A stretch of DNA of 64,000 nucleotides, taken from contig CBINGZ010000012.1 in NCBI GenBank assembly GCA_966250335.1, positions 1 to 64,000 of the forward strand, in the 5' to 3' direction. The position numbers and the translations under genes were made by a program. Positions 9,834 to 18,797 of this stretch are shown one piece after another. Every line of letters starts with the position of its first letter. The stretch's first letter is position 1. The DNA is from OLB7 sp966250335. Lineage in GTDB: Bacteria; Bacteroidota; Ignavibacteria; OLB7. The notes under the pieces are model-generated. The model saw only the letters and a program-made list of their open reading frames with translations. It had not been told where the DNA came from and did not search any database.

Positions 9834-10811
9834 ATGAAACGACGCACATTCATCAGATCCGGGGCGGCGGCCGTCGTCGGGTTCGTGTCGCTGAGGAACG
9901 TGGAGATCCACGAGGCGCTTCATTCGCTCTGGAACACCCTCAGCGGCCCCTCCACCGTGAAGGGAGCGAAGCAGATTCCCCCCTTCACCCCGTTCAATCT
10001 CCCAAGAGATCGCGGCATGAGATTTCTCGTCATCGGCGACTGGGGAACCGGCGGGAAGGGACAGGAACGGGTGGCGGCGGCGATGGCAAGGGTGGCGGCG
10101 GAGTCGGGATGCGACTATATCATCTCCACGGGCGACAACATCTACCCGAAAGGGGTGCAGTCGGCCTCCGACCCGCAGTGGAGCAGGAAGTTCGTGAAGA
10201 TGTATCGCGAGCAGGGGCTGACCCAGCCCTTCTTCCCCACGCTCGGCAACCACGACTACATCTTCGATCCCGACGCCCAGGTCGCCTACGCGGCGATCGA
10301 CCCGCAGTGGAGGATGCCGTCGCGATATTATACCCAGAAGCTGACCGCCCCCGACGGCTCCACGGTCCAGCTCTTCTCGCTCGACACCCAGCGGGTGCAG
10401 ACGGCCGAGGAGGGAGCCGCAGCCGAGCAGAAGAAATGGCTCGACGACGAACTGACGAAATCGGACGCCCGATGGAAGATCGTCTTCGGACATCACATGC
10501 TCTACTCCAACGGCATCTACGGCAATCTGAGCCGCATCCGCAACGCGTTCGAGTCGACGCTCGTGAAGCACAAGGTCCCCCTCTACCTCTGCGGCCACGA
10601 TCACGACATGCAGCTTCTGAAGCCGGTCGACGGCGTAAGCTATCTTGTCTCCGGCGGCGGCGGGCATCGCGACACATCCTGGCGCGATAATACGGTCTAC
10701 GCGGCCACAAATATGGGATTCGCCTGGATGGCGATCACGGAAGAAGGAATTCATATCAATTTCCACGACGCCGAAGGGACGCTTCGCTACGCTCACAAAC
10801 TTCCCGCGTAG
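9834..10811 (+). CDS. Tat-exported metallophosphoesterase (acid phosphatase-like)
   Basis: The N-terminus KRRTFIRSGAAAVVGF is a twin-arginine signal, so the enzyme is probably exported folded with its metals. The dinuclear-metal motifs of calcineurin-like phosphoesterases are all present: GDWG, STGDNIYPKG, GNHDY, FGHHMLYS and CGHDHDMQ. The overall layout (about 290 mature residues, GDWGTGGKGQ start) resembles tartrate-resistant/purple acid phosphatase-like enzymes, so phosphate-ester hydrolysis in the periplasm or at the surface is expected. The substrate cannot be told from sequence. It lies 87 bases after polA and is followed by a strong hairpin. Confidence 0.85.
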   Translation: MKRRTFIRSGAAAVVGFVSLRNVEIHEALHSLWNTLSGPSTVKGAKQIPPFTPFNLPRDRGMRFLVIGDWGTGGKGQERVAAAMARVAAESGCDYIISTGDNIYPKGVQSASDPQWSRKFVKMYREQGLTQPFFPTLGNHDYIFDPDAQVAYAAIDPQWRMPSRYYTQKLTAPDGSTVQLFSLDTQRVQTAEEGAAAEQKKWLDDELTKSDARWKIVFGHHMLYSNGIYGNLSRIRNAFESTLVKHKVPLYLCGHDHDMQLLKPVDGVSYLVSGGGGHRDTSWRDNTVYAATNMGFAWMAITEEGIHINFHDAEGTLRYAHKLPA

Positions 10812-10879
10812 CACGTCCCGATCCAATGCGACATCCCCTCCCCGATTCGACTCTTATCTGCCGTCCGCACGACGCTACC

Positions 10880-10912
10880 GCCTCCGGGGGAATCCCCGGA
10901 GGCTTGTTGTTG
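10880..10912 (+). terminator. Rho-independent-like terminator after the phosphoesterase gene
   Basis: A perfect 10-base stem GCCTCCGGGG / CCCCGGAGGC (10880-10889 with 10894-10903) closes a 4-base loop and is followed by TTGTTGTT. It lies 69 bases after the phosphoesterase stop and 31 bases before the metalloprotease start. Confidence 0.65.
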
Positions 10913-10942
10913 CGGGTTATCCCCTTTGTTCAATCAGCAGTC

Positions 10943-13900
10943 ATGTACGCACTACGGTATCGTTTATCGATGTTCCTCATGTTGCTCCTGGCCGTCGGAT
11001 CGGCCTCGGCCCAGAGAGCGGGCGGGTCCGGAACCAAGGTACGGTTCTCCGCCGGAGAATTCCTTACGTCGGTCCGAACGAGCTCCGGCCTCGCCGTCAA
11101 CTCGACGCAGCGACGGATGACGTTCGACGCTCCCCGCGCCGCCTCATACTTCAATGCGGCGCAGTCGGTCTCCGTCGCCGGCTTCCCGATCGCCCCGGAG
11201 ACCGAAGGAGAGCTTCTCCTGAAGCGAAGAGTCCCGGTGGCCGACACACGAACGGTCTTCGAGGTCGGCGGCGCCGACGGGGGCGGCATCCCGGTGGAAG
11301 GCCCGACGGTCGAGACCTACACCGGAACGGTCCGGGGCGAGAAGGGCTCGAAGGTCTACATCTCGTTCGTGAACGACGTCATCTTCGGCAGCATCCATCG
11401 CGCCGACGGCAGCGTGAACATCCTCGGTCCGGCGCTCGACGCGAAGAACGATCCCCACGAGCATATCGTCATGAGCGCCGACTCTCCCGACATGGCGGCC
11501 CGTTCGTTCAGCTGTCCGGTCGACTACATGCCCTCCTTCCCTCCCCCCGCTCCTCCGGTCGAGGCGAAGACCTCGCTCTGGGACCGCATCTATGAAGTGG
11601 AGCTTGCGCTGGAGACCGACTCGGAGTTCTTCACGGCCACGGGAGGGACGGTCGAGAAGGCACAGTCGTACGCGCTGGCGCTGATGTCGATGGTGAGCGC
11701 GATCTACGAAGAGGAGACCGGTGTATCGTTCCGCGTGACATGGCTGCGGACCTGGACCGATCAGTCGCGCGATCCCTACAACTGCAAGGGGAATCCCTAC
11801 GACCTGGCCGAACTCGTCCGCCCCTACTGGGCGGGCCAGTACAAGCTGATCAAGCGCGACCTGGGGCACGTGATGACCTCCATCAGTTTCGGCGGCGGCG
11901 GCCTGGGCTATCCGGACGCGCTCTGCCGGGAAGCGGACTACGAGTACGGCTTCTCCACCAGCTCCGTACAGGGGTCGCACCGCTTCCCCACCTACAGCTT
12001 CACCTACGACGTATATATCGTGGCGCATGAGCTGGGACACAACTTCAACGCCCCGCATACCCACAGCTGCTACTTCAACCCGCCGCTGGACACCTGCGTG
12101 GTGGACGAGGGAATCCAGGGAGGCTGCTTCCCCGCCTCGCAGACGACGAAGCCGAACCCCGGCTCGATCATGAGCTACTGCGGCGCAACGAACAACGCGG
12201 CGGGGCTCGGTTACTCGGTCCGCATGACCTTCCTGCCGGAGATCATCGCGATCATCCGCAAGACGGCGCAGGATGCCGGGAACTGCCTCGGCATCCAGGG
12301 AGAGAACAGGCTCGTCCTCCTTCACCCGCACGGTCAGGAGAGCTACGACGGTGAATCGGATGTCGAGATAGTATGGTCGGCGTTCTACGCCACCCCCGCG
12401 ACCATCGAGTATTCGGCCGACGCAGGGAAGAGCTGGACCACCATCGTCACCGGGACGACGCAGACCCGCTATAAATGGACCCTGCCGCCGGTCTGCTCCA
12501 ACAAGATGCTCGTCCGTCTGACCAGTCAGTTCGCAATCGGAGATACCAGCACGCAGACCTTCTCCATCATACGCAAGGACCCGAGCGGTCTGGTGGCCTA
12601 CTATCCCTTCAACGAGAACTCGCTCGACGAAAGCTTCTGCGGCCTTTATCCGATGACGGGAGGAGGCATATACTCGAGCGATCGCGGCGGGACGGAGAAG
12701 CGCGCGATCTCCTTCAACGGAACCACGGGACTCGCCGCCGGCGACTTCCCCGCCGACTTCACCTCCATGAGCGTCACGGCGTGGGTCAAGCTCGAATCGA
12801 CGGCGGGCGTTCAGTCGCTGGTCACGCACGACTGGGAGAGGGGAGGAAAGTTCTCGATGCATGTCTGGGAGGGAACCGTCGGGGGAGCGTTCTGGACCGC
12901 GCAGGGAGGCGCGCCGTTCGAGATCTGGGGAACCGGCATCGATGCCAACAAGTGGTACCATATCGCGATGACCCACGACGGGTCGGAAGCAAGGCTCTAC
13001 ATGAACGGCGTCCTGGTCAACAACATCAAGGACTCCAGGCCGCTTGGAAAGGGAACAGGGCCACTGAATATCGGCTCGCGAGGCACAAAGGAGTATACGA
13101 AGGGAGCGCTCGACGACGTGAGGGTCTACAGCAGGGCGCTGACCCAGAAGGAGGTGACCGCCCTCTTCGCCGAGGCGGGCGCACGTCCCCAGGCAACCAC
13201 ACTGATCTCCCCGGACGACGGGACGGCCGACCTCGGCTCCCCCGTCATCCTCGTCTGGAGAAGCGCGCCCGGCGCCGACCGTTATCACGTTCAGGTCTCC
13301 ACCTCGAACGCGTTCACGCCGGGAACCCTGGCCGTCGACCTTTCCGACGTCACGACGACGACCCACTCCGTCAACGATCCGACGGCGGGAACGACCTACT
13401 ACTGGCGGATTGCAGGGATCAACGAGGCGGGTGAGGGGAACTGGTCGCCGATCGCCTCCTTCACCACGCTCCATGCGTCGGCCCCCGGAGCCCCCGAACC
13501 TGTGGCCCCGCCCGACGGCACGGCCGGACAGCCGCTGGCGCTCCAGTTGCGCTGGAACGCGACACCGGGCGCAACGCGATACAACATTCAGATCGCGACG
13601 GCGGCCGACTTCGCCCAGCCCTCCATCACGCTCGACATCACCGATCACGCGACCACGACCCGTGAAATCAGCGGGCTGGCGACCAATATGACCTACTACT
13701 GGCGTGTGGCCGGCGTCAACAGCGTCGGGACCGGCCCGTGGTCGAACGGGTTCTCGTTCAGCACGGTCGGTATATCGGGAGTCGAGGGAGCCAAGTTCGC
13801 GGCGGAGCTGATGTCGGCGCCGGTCTACCTCCCCGGCGGGGCCGTGCAGATCAGGACCGATCTTCCCTTCCCGGGTCCGATCGCCCTCATCCTCTACGAT

Positions 13901-14059
13901 GAACTCGGAGAGACGGTCAGAACGATCTTCCGTGGAGAGATCGAGGCGGGATCGCACAGGTTCGATATCGCGGCGGGAGAACTGCCGGCGGGATCGTACC
14001 ACTGCCGGCTTGAGGCGGGGCGTGTCGTCGAGAGCGAGCGGATCGTTATCATCAGGTGA
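10943..14059 (+). CDS. Secreted reprolysin-type zinc metalloprotease with LamG, FnIII and T9SS-type domains
   Basis: A 1038-residue exported protein. After a signal peptide (FLMLLLAVGSASAQ) and propeptide-like region comes a metzincin domain with the zinc motif HELGHNFNAPH (His362, Glu363, His366, His372) and Met-turn GSIMSYCG. After an Ig-like stretch comes a LamG/concanavalin-like domain at about 550-750 (YYPFNENSLDES, TAWVKLES, GALDDVRVYSRALT). Two fibronectin III repeats follow, each ending in TYYWRIAG or TYYWRVAG. The last 80 residues look like a type A sorting domain (ALILYDELGETVRTIFRG, LPAGSYHCRLEAG). Likely a surface or secreted protease that binds glycans. The start at 10943 places the signal peptide at the N-terminus. 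Confidence 0.88.
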   Translation: MYALRYRLSMFLMLLLAVGSASAQRAGGSGTKVRFSAGEFLTSVRTSSGLAVNSTQRRMTFDAPRAASYFNAAQSVSVAGFPIAPETEGELLLKRRVPVADTRTVFEVGGADGGGIPVEGPTVETYTGTVRGEKGSKVYISFVNDVIFGSIHRADGSVNILGPALDAKNDPHEHIVMSADSPDMAARSFSCPVDYMPSFPPPAPPVEAKTSLWDRIYEVELALETDSEFFTATGGTVEKAQSYALALMSMVSAIYEEETGVSFRVTWLRTWTDQSRDPYNCKGNPYDLAELVRPYWAGQYKLIKRDLGHVMTSISFGGGGLGYPDALCREADYEYGFSTSSVQGSHRFPTYSFTYDVYIVAHELGHNFNAPHTHSCYFNPPLDTCVVDEGIQGGCFPASQTTKPNPGSIMSYCGATNNAAGLGYSVRMTFLPEIIAIIRKTAQDAGNCLGIQGENRLVLLHPHGQESYDGESDVEIVWSAFYATPATIEYSADAGKSWTTIVTGTTQTRYKWTLPPVCSNKMLVRLTSQFAIGDTSTQTFSIIRKDPSGLVAYYPFNENSLDESFCGLYPMTGGGIYSSDRGGTEKRAISFNGTTGLAAGDFPADFTSMSVTAWVKLESTAGVQSLVTHDWERGGKFSMHVWEGTVGGAFWTAQGGAPFEIWGTGIDANKWYHIAMTHDGSEARLYMNGVLVNNIKDSRPLGKGTGPLNIGSRGTKEYTKGALDDVRVYSRALTQKEVTALFAEAGARPQATTLISPDDGTADLGSPVILVWRSAPGADRYHVQVSTSNAFTPGTLAVDLSDVTTTTHSVNDPTAGTTYYWRIAGINEAGEGNWSPIASFTTLHASAPGAPEPVAPPDGTAGQPLALQLRWNATPGATRYNIQIATAADFAQPSITLDITDHATTTREISGLATNMTYYWRVAGVNSVGTGPWSNGFSFSTVGISGVEGAKFAAELMSAPVYLPGGAVQIRTDLPFPGPIALILYDELGETVRTIFRGEIEAGSHRFDIAAGELPAGSYHCRLEAGRVVESERIVIIR

Positions 14060-14183
14060 GCCGCATCGCATCGTGACGGGAGATCGACGTCGGAAGCGGC
14101 GGCATACGGAGTGCTGACAGTTCCGACGACTCCGGTTCTATTCCTCCGGAGGAGATGATTACTCTCGATTTGGAGGTCGGTTC

Positions 14184-16661
14184 ATGATGACCCGTTTCTA
14201 CTCCCTGCGTCGTGTGCTCCTGTTCTCTGCGATTCTCTTCGTCGCGGCATTCAGGGTCACGGCACAGCACGATATGATGAATATTCCCGGTAACGGGACC
14301 GGCGGTCACTCCACCGTGGCCGGCGGTCACTCCACCGTGGCCGCCGGTCCCCCCGTGGTATCGCTCGGCCCTGATATCTCGGCCTGCGAGGGAACGACGG
14401 TGGGAGCGATGGGGGCGTTCACGCTCGATCGGTCGTCGATCGATTTCGGCGAACTCGACGGCTGCACGGGATGGAGGGATGAGAAGGTAAGGCTGAGAAA
14501 CACCGGAGATGCCGATCTCATGATAGAGCGGCTTTCCGGCTCCGGAGATCCGTTTACCGTCATCGATCCGCTTCCAGGGTTCCTCGTTCGTACGGGAGAG
14601 GAGACCGACGTGACGATCCGCTTCGCCCCCTCGTCCGTTGGAACGCATACAGCCTCTCTCTCCCTTGTCGCCACCGTCGCCGACGATCCCTCCTGTTCGA
14701 TCGAGCAACCGCTCGACCTGAGAGGACGGATATTGCAGATGCATGTGGCCGCGGAGACCAACACGATAGAATTCGAGAAGGGAACCGACTGCCGGGCGAC
14801 GCAACGCGACACGATATTCCATGTGTTCAACAACGGCACGGCCTCGATCACTCTGAACGAGGGGATCGTCGGCGCCCCGTACACCATCCTCTCCCCGACG
14901 TTTCCGATCACGATACCACCCGGGAAAAAGGTAGGGATCGAAATACGATGCGAACCTTCCCTCCCCGGCGCCTACGTCGACGACCTCCTGCTCCCCTACG
15001 TCAGCGGCGAGTGCGCCGATACGATCCGGGTGAGGCTCCGCTCGCTCTTCGACTTCCAGATCGTGACCTCATCGCATGACGAGATAGATTTCGACACGGT
15101 GACCGGATGCGCCGCGGGAGCGGAACAGACGATCCGTCTGAAGAACAGGGAAGGGGTCGGCGTCCGGATCGTCGAGGGACCGATCTCCCCCGGCTTCAGT
15201 ATCCGCAGCGGGCTTCCGGCTATAATCGGACCGAACGGGACCGCGCCGGTGACCGTGCGGTTCGAGCCGACGACGACCGGAACGCTCTCCGGCACGATGC
15301 ATCTCGTCGTCGAACCGTGCGGCGTCCCCCTCTCCATCAGGCTGAAGGGAACCGGCCTGGGGACGAACTACAAGCTTCCGACAACGATCGATTTCGGCGA
15401 TATCCCCCTCTGCGCCGGCCGTCCCGATCCGATCGCCTCCACCCTCCTCCTGGAGGAGAACGGCGAGGGAGAAGGGTCGGTGGTGAGAGTGACGGTCCTG
15501 GGCCCCTTCTCGACAACGCTGAAGGGAGGGACCGTTCTGACCCCCGGCGAGCCGTTTCCCTTCGACGTCTCCTTCAACTCCACCGCACCCGGTCCGGCAT
15601 CCGGTTCCATCGTGATGCGACTCGACCCGTGCGGTATCGAACGGACGATAGAGCTGAGCGGAAGCCGATCGCGGATGAGCGCGACGGCGGCGGGCGCCCT
15701 CTTCCAGCCGATGACATCCGGTACGACCGCAACGCGCCCGGTGACCGTGACCAACAACGGCGCCGTGCCGATCCGGGTCGAGAGGATCGAAGGTCTCCTT
15801 CCCCCCTTCACCGTCGTTCAAACCCTCCCTCCCCTTCCTGCCGAACTGAAGCCGGGAGAGAATCTTACGGTCACCGTGGAGTTCAAGGCCGAACCCGGCA
15901 TCGCCGAGGGGACGCTCCGCGCCATCATCACATCCCCCTGCGATACTGTGATCACAACCACGGTTCAGGGAACCGGGACCGTCCGGAAGTTCGCGAAGGT
16001 GGTGATTCCGAGCCTGAGCGCGGAGCCGGGAGAGCGTTTCAGGCTCCCCGTGCTCCTGGCCGAGTCGAACGGACTGGAAGAGGAGACCGGCTTTCGCTTT
16101 CAGGCGGTGATCGAGTTCGACGGGTCGGCGATGGTCACGAACGGATCGTTCCCCTCGCCGGGGGGTGATCCGGGGCTGCGTCATGTCAGAGTGAGCGGCC
16201 CGGTACGGCCGGGGAACGACACGCTGGCGGTGATCGATGCCGTCGCGACGCTCGGACGAACCGACAGAAGCGAACTGAGGTTCGTGGAGGCGGGGTGGAT
16301 CAGCTCGCAGCAGGAGATCGTCACGGCAACGAGGAACGGCGAACTGGTTCTGGAAGGGATCTGCCGGGATGGAAACGACCGTCTGATCGCGATCGGACGG
16401 GAGGCGGCGTTACGTCCCTCGCGCCCCGATCCGTCGTCGGGAACCGTGGAGATCGACTACACGCTCATTGAACACGGAGCGATACAACTCTCGCTCTACG
16501 ATATGCAGGGACGACTGACCGCAACCCTGTTCGACGGCGAGGCGGCCCCGGGTCTCCATACGACCCGGGCCGATCTGGGAACCCTCCCTCCGGGAATCTA
16601 CATCTGCGTGCTGAAGACTCCATCACAGACGTTCCACAGCAGGCTCACCGTCGCCAGATGA
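14184..16661 (+). CDS. Secreted choice-of-anchor D repeat protein with T9SS-type C-terminus
   Basis: An 825-residue protein with a signal peptide ending FRVTAQ. It has about five tandem ASH/Hydin-like beta domains (choice-of-anchor D type), each marked by an IDFG or FGD opening, a cysteine (GCTG, DCRA, GCAAG, LCAG) and a phrase such as VTVRFEPTTTGTLSG. The last 75 residues form a type A sorting domain (IQLSLYDMQGRLTATLFDG, LPPGIYICVL). Such proteins are exported surface or structural proteins; no enzymatic motif is visible. A Shine-Dalgarno-like GGAGG lies 7 bases before the ATG. It is convergent with the next gene (13-base gap). Confidence 0.85.
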   Translation: MMTRFYSLRRVLLFSAILFVAAFRVTAQHDMMNIPGNGTGGHSTVAGGHSTVAAGPPVVSLGPDISACEGTTVGAMGAFTLDRSSIDFGELDGCTGWRDEKVRLRNTGDADLMIERLSGSGDPFTVIDPLPGFLVRTGEETDVTIRFAPSSVGTHTASLSLVATVADDPSCSIEQPLDLRGRILQMHVAAETNTIEFEKGTDCRATQRDTIFHVFNNGTASITLNEGIVGAPYTILSPTFPITIPPGKKVGIEIRCEPSLPGAYVDDLLLPYVSGECADTIRVRLRSLFDFQIVTSSHDEIDFDTVTGCAAGAEQTIRLKNREGVGVRIVEGPISPGFSIRSGLPAIIGPNGTAPVTVRFEPTTTGTLSGTMHLVVEPCGVPLSIRLKGTGLGTNYKLPTTIDFGDIPLCAGRPDPIASTLLLEENGEGEGSVVRVTVLGPFSTTLKGGTVLTPGEPFPFDVSFNSTAPGPASGSIVMRLDPCGIERTIELSGSRSRMSATAAGALFQPMTSGTTATRPVTVTNNGAVPIRVERIEGLLPPFTVVQTLPPLPAELKPGENLTVTVEFKAEPGIAEGTLRAIITSPCDTVITTTVQGTGTVRKFAKVVIPSLSAEPGERFRLPVLLAESNGLEEETGFRFQAVIEFDGSAMVTNGSFPSPGGDPGLRHVRVSGPVRPGNDTLAVIDAVATLGRTDRSELRFVEAGWISSQQEIVTATRNGELVLEGICRDGNDRLIAIGREAALRPSRPDPSSGTVEIDYTLIEHGAIQLSLYDMQGRLTATLFDGEAAPGLHTTRADLGTLPPGIYICVLKTPSQTFHSRLTVAR
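14301..14342 (+). repeat. Two exact 21-base tandem copies inside the choice-of-anchor D gene
   Basis: The unit GGCGGTCACTCCACCGTGGC plus C occurs twice head to tail and encodes GGHSTVA twice, just after the signal peptide in a disordered linker. Because 21 is a multiple of three, copy-number change would keep the frame. Confidence 0.9.
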
Positions 16662-16674
16662 GGGAGCGACGATC

Positions 16675-17349
16675 CTATCGCGTTCCGATCGACACATCGA
16701 GTGATACCAGCCCCTCGATCGATGCGCTCAGCCTGTCGCCGGGAACGACGCGACCGACCCCCTCCGGGGTCCCGGTGAAGATGCAGTCTCCCGGCTCCAG
16801 CGTGAAGATGCTCGAAAGATAGGAGATCGTCTCCGGCACCGGAAGGATCATATCGGATGTCGACCCGTGCTGTCTCACCTCGCCGTTGACGGTCAGCGAA
16901 AGGGTCAGCGCCCCCGGATCGGGGACGCTCGCGGCGGAGACCACCTCGCTGATCGGAGCCGAGGTGTCGAACCCCTTCGCGACGGCCCACGGTTCCCCCC
17001 GTCCCTTGGCGACCGACTGGAGATCGCGCAGGGTCATGTCCAGCCCGACGGCATAGCCGAGCACATGGGAGAGCGCCTCCTCCTTCGCTACGTCGCGGCA
17101 TCGGCTCCCGATGACGACGACCAGCTCCACCTCGTGATGAAGATCGGAGGAGATCGGCGGCAGCAGCACGGTCCCTCCGTTCCGCACCAGCGCCGTCGAC
17201 GGTTTCAGGAAGACGACGGGATGCGCCGGGGGACCGTCTCCGGTCTTCCCTCCCATCTCACGCACATGTTTCTCGTAGTTCTTCCCCAGGCAGAGCATCT
17301 TCCCCACGGGGATCGTGGTATGGCTCGAGCGCAGAATCAGTTCGTGCAT
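16675..17349 (-). CDS. Fumarylacetoacetate hydrolase-family protein
   Basis: A 224-residue single-domain member of the FAH family, the size of the FAHD1/YcgM branch. Visible landmarks are MLCLGKNYEKHVREMGG, VVFLKPSTALV, the metal-ligand region HHEVELVVVIG, GYAVGLDMTLRDLQ and the C-terminal GDCIFTGTPEGVG. Family members cleave or decarboxylate acyl-pyruvates and oxaloacetate in the cytoplasm using a divalent metal; the exact substrate is unknown here. The 114 bases upstream contain no good minus-strand promoter. Confidence 0.88.
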   Translation of the reverse strand: MHELILRSSHTTIPVGKMLCLGKNYEKHVREMGGKTGDGPPAHPVVFLKPSTALVRNGGTVLLPPISSDLHHEVELVVVIGSRCRDVAKEEALSHVLGYAVGLDMTLRDLQSVAKGRGEPWAVAKGFDTSAPISEVVSAASVPDPGALTLSLTVNGEVRQHGSTSDMILPVPETISYLSSIFTLEPGDCIFTGTPEGVGRVVPGDRLSASIEGLVSLDVSIGTR

Positions 17350-17463
17350 CGGCGGATATCGTAATAATGGCGCGATGTGATATGTTTGAGCCGGATAGAG
17401 AGGAGCCGGGGAGCACGCACTCGATGCGGGCCGCCCGGCTCACGATGTCGACGAGAGACGATC

Positions 17464-18357
17464 TCAGTGCGTGGCGCCCGCGTGGCTCTTCGCCGCCGAG
17501 TCGCCCGATGCCGCCGGCGACCCCGGAACGGCCGAAGCGGTGACGACCGAGCTGACATTGATCGTCTGTTCCACGGAGTTGTACTTCCCCGGCGCCACGG
17601 CGCCGTCGGGGCCGATCAGTTCGAGTTTGATCGTATGCGATCCGTCGGCAAGTCCTTCGATATAGTACGGGACCCATTCCGTCAACGTATCTTTCACCTG
17701 GCCGTCGATCGAGGCGACCACCTTGTACTTGTCTGCGCCGAGCTCCGCGTTGGAGATGAAGAAATCGAGCAGAATCCTCTTCGCGTCATCCCCCTTGTAG
17801 TCTCCCTTGGGGCGGCTGTAGGTAAGGAGGGGCTGACCCGCGGCAATGGCGGGCTCGCCGCTCTTCGACTTCACATAGAAGGTATGCGAGACGAACGCGC
17901 CCGGCTGCTTGATGCTTTCGTGCCATGAACGGCTCGGGAACGCCCGGAGCGTATGAGCCCCTTCGGCCAGAGCGCCGACCGAGAAGCTGTCGGGAGCATA
18001 CATCGCCATGTACGGCTTGTCGTCGATGATGACGTGGATATGCTGTCCGTCGTGAGAGAACGCGATTCCCTTCGACTGCTCCCCTTCGGTCGGGGAGGCG
18101 AGATTGAAGCCCTGCAGATCGACGGAGACACGGACGCTGTCGGCCGTGACGACTTCATCGGGGCCGGGGGATTTGACGATCAGCTTGACGCCGTCCGGAG
18201 CGGAGCCGGACTCTCCCTTGACGATACGGACTTCCTTCGGGCCCGACGCCTGCGTCGTATCCCGGGCCTGTTCGTCCTGCGGAACGTCGTCGCCGCAGCC
18301 GATGAATGTAAGCAGCAGGGCGCCGCAGAGGAGCGCCGGCAATCGTGTTGGTCTCAT
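17464..18357 (-). CDS. Lipoprotein of unknown function
   Basis: The 297-residue reading starts MRPTRLPALLCGALLLTFIG and continues with Cys21, a clean lipobox (FIGC), so the protein is lipid-anchored. The mature part has a short acidic linker and then two beta-rich segments. One contains FSHDGQHIHVIIDDKPYMAM with GAHTLRAFPS; the other contains VVASIDGQVKDTL with GLADGSHTIKLELIGPDG, both phrases typical of immunoglobulin-like exported domains. I do not recognise a named function. The start at 18357 was chosen because the signal peptide begins there. A Bacteroidota-type promoter and a palindrome lie directly upstream, shared with the divergent HU gene. Confidence 0.7.
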   Translation of the reverse strand: MRPTRLPALLCGALLLTFIGCGDDVPQDEQARDTTQASGPKEVRIVKGESGSAPDGVKLIVKSPGPDEVVTADSVRVSVDLQGFNLASPTEGEQSKGIAFSHDGQHIHVIIDDKPYMAMYAPDSFSVGALAEGAHTLRAFPSRSWHESIKQPGAFVSHTFYVKSKSGEPAIAAGQPLLTYSRPKGDYKGDDAKRILLDFFISNAELGADKYKVVASIDGQVKDTLTEWVPYYIEGLADGSHTIKLELIGPDGAVAPGKYNSVEQTINVSSVVTASAVPGSPAASGDSAAKSHAGATH

Positions 18358-18412
18358 ACCCTCGGTGTTTCTGAATGGAGATTCGATTTCGGAAGCCCGG
18401 TCGGGGGACCGG

Positions 18413-18444
18413 CAAACGTATGACTTTCCTTCACGCAATTCAAA
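18413..18444 (-). promoter_or_regulatory. Bacteroidota-type promoter for the lipoprotein gene
   Basis: Read on the minus strand this is TTTG (18444-18441), 20 bases, then TACGTTTG (18420-18413). It matches the TTTG-N17-20-TAnnTTTG form used by the primary sigma factor in Bacteroidota. Transcription would start near 18406, about 50 bases before the ATG at 18357. Confidence 0.55.
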
Positions 18445-18450
18445 TTGCGT
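18433..18450. promoter_or_regulatory. Palindrome between divergent lipoprotein and HU genes
   Basis: ACGCAATT CA AATTGCGT is a perfect 8-base inverted repeat with a 2-base centre. It covers the TTTG element of the lipoprotein promoter and lies 33 bases upstream of the HU start codon, so a bound regulator could affect both genes. Confidence 0.45.
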
Positions 18451-18482
18451 CTCCTTCGTCTCTTTTGCATCTTGATCCCGCT

Positions 18483-18797
18483 ATGACAAAATCCGACATA
18501 GTCGATCGTATCGCACAGGGAACCGGTTTGACGAAGCTCGAAACAGAGGCTGTCGTCGACGGGTTCCTGAAGACAGTCGCCGAGGCGCTCTGTAATCATG
18601 ATCATGTGGAGCTCCGGAACTTCGGAGTCTTCCGTGTGAAGGAGCGCGCGCCGCGCACCGGACGGAATCCGAAAACCGGAGAAACCGTCGAACTGGATGG
18701 TCAGTTCGTGCCCCACTTCCGTGTATCACGCGAGCTTCGTCAGCTTGTGGACCGGGAGATCAAGAAGCTCAAGGGAACCCCAGAGGAATCTACATGA
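18483..18797 (+). CDS. HU/IHF-family DNA-binding protein
   Basis: A 104-residue histone-like nucleoid protein that bends DNA. It has the family start MTKSDIVDRIAQGTGLTKLE, the helix EAVVDGFLKTVAEAL, the beta region VELRNFGVFRVKERAPRTG and the signature GRNPKTGETV on the DNA-binding arm. The ATG at 18483 was chosen because the HU fold begins at that methionine; upstream in-frame codons cover the palindrome and promoter. Its stop overlaps the next start in ATGA (18794-18797), so the two are translationally coupled. Which HU or IHF type it is cannot be decided here. Confidence 0.93.
   Translation: MTKSDIVDRIAQGTGLTKLETEAVVDGFLKTVAEALCNHDHVELRNFGVFRVKERAPRTGRNPKTGETVELDGQFVPHFRVSRELRQLVDREIKKLKGTPEEST

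Noticed and set aside
6669..10826. A very long open frame on the minus strand opposite polA and the phosphoesterase gene
   Set aside because: Low-complexity Arg/Asp/Val-rich reading typical of an antisense frame in GC-rich DNA; polA and the phosphoesterase on the other strand carry complete, recognisable domains.
17381..17388. Plus-strand TATGTTTG, a full match to the -7 box
   Set aside because: It points into the tail of a minus-strand gene and no plus-strand gene follows before 18483; no -33 element fits.
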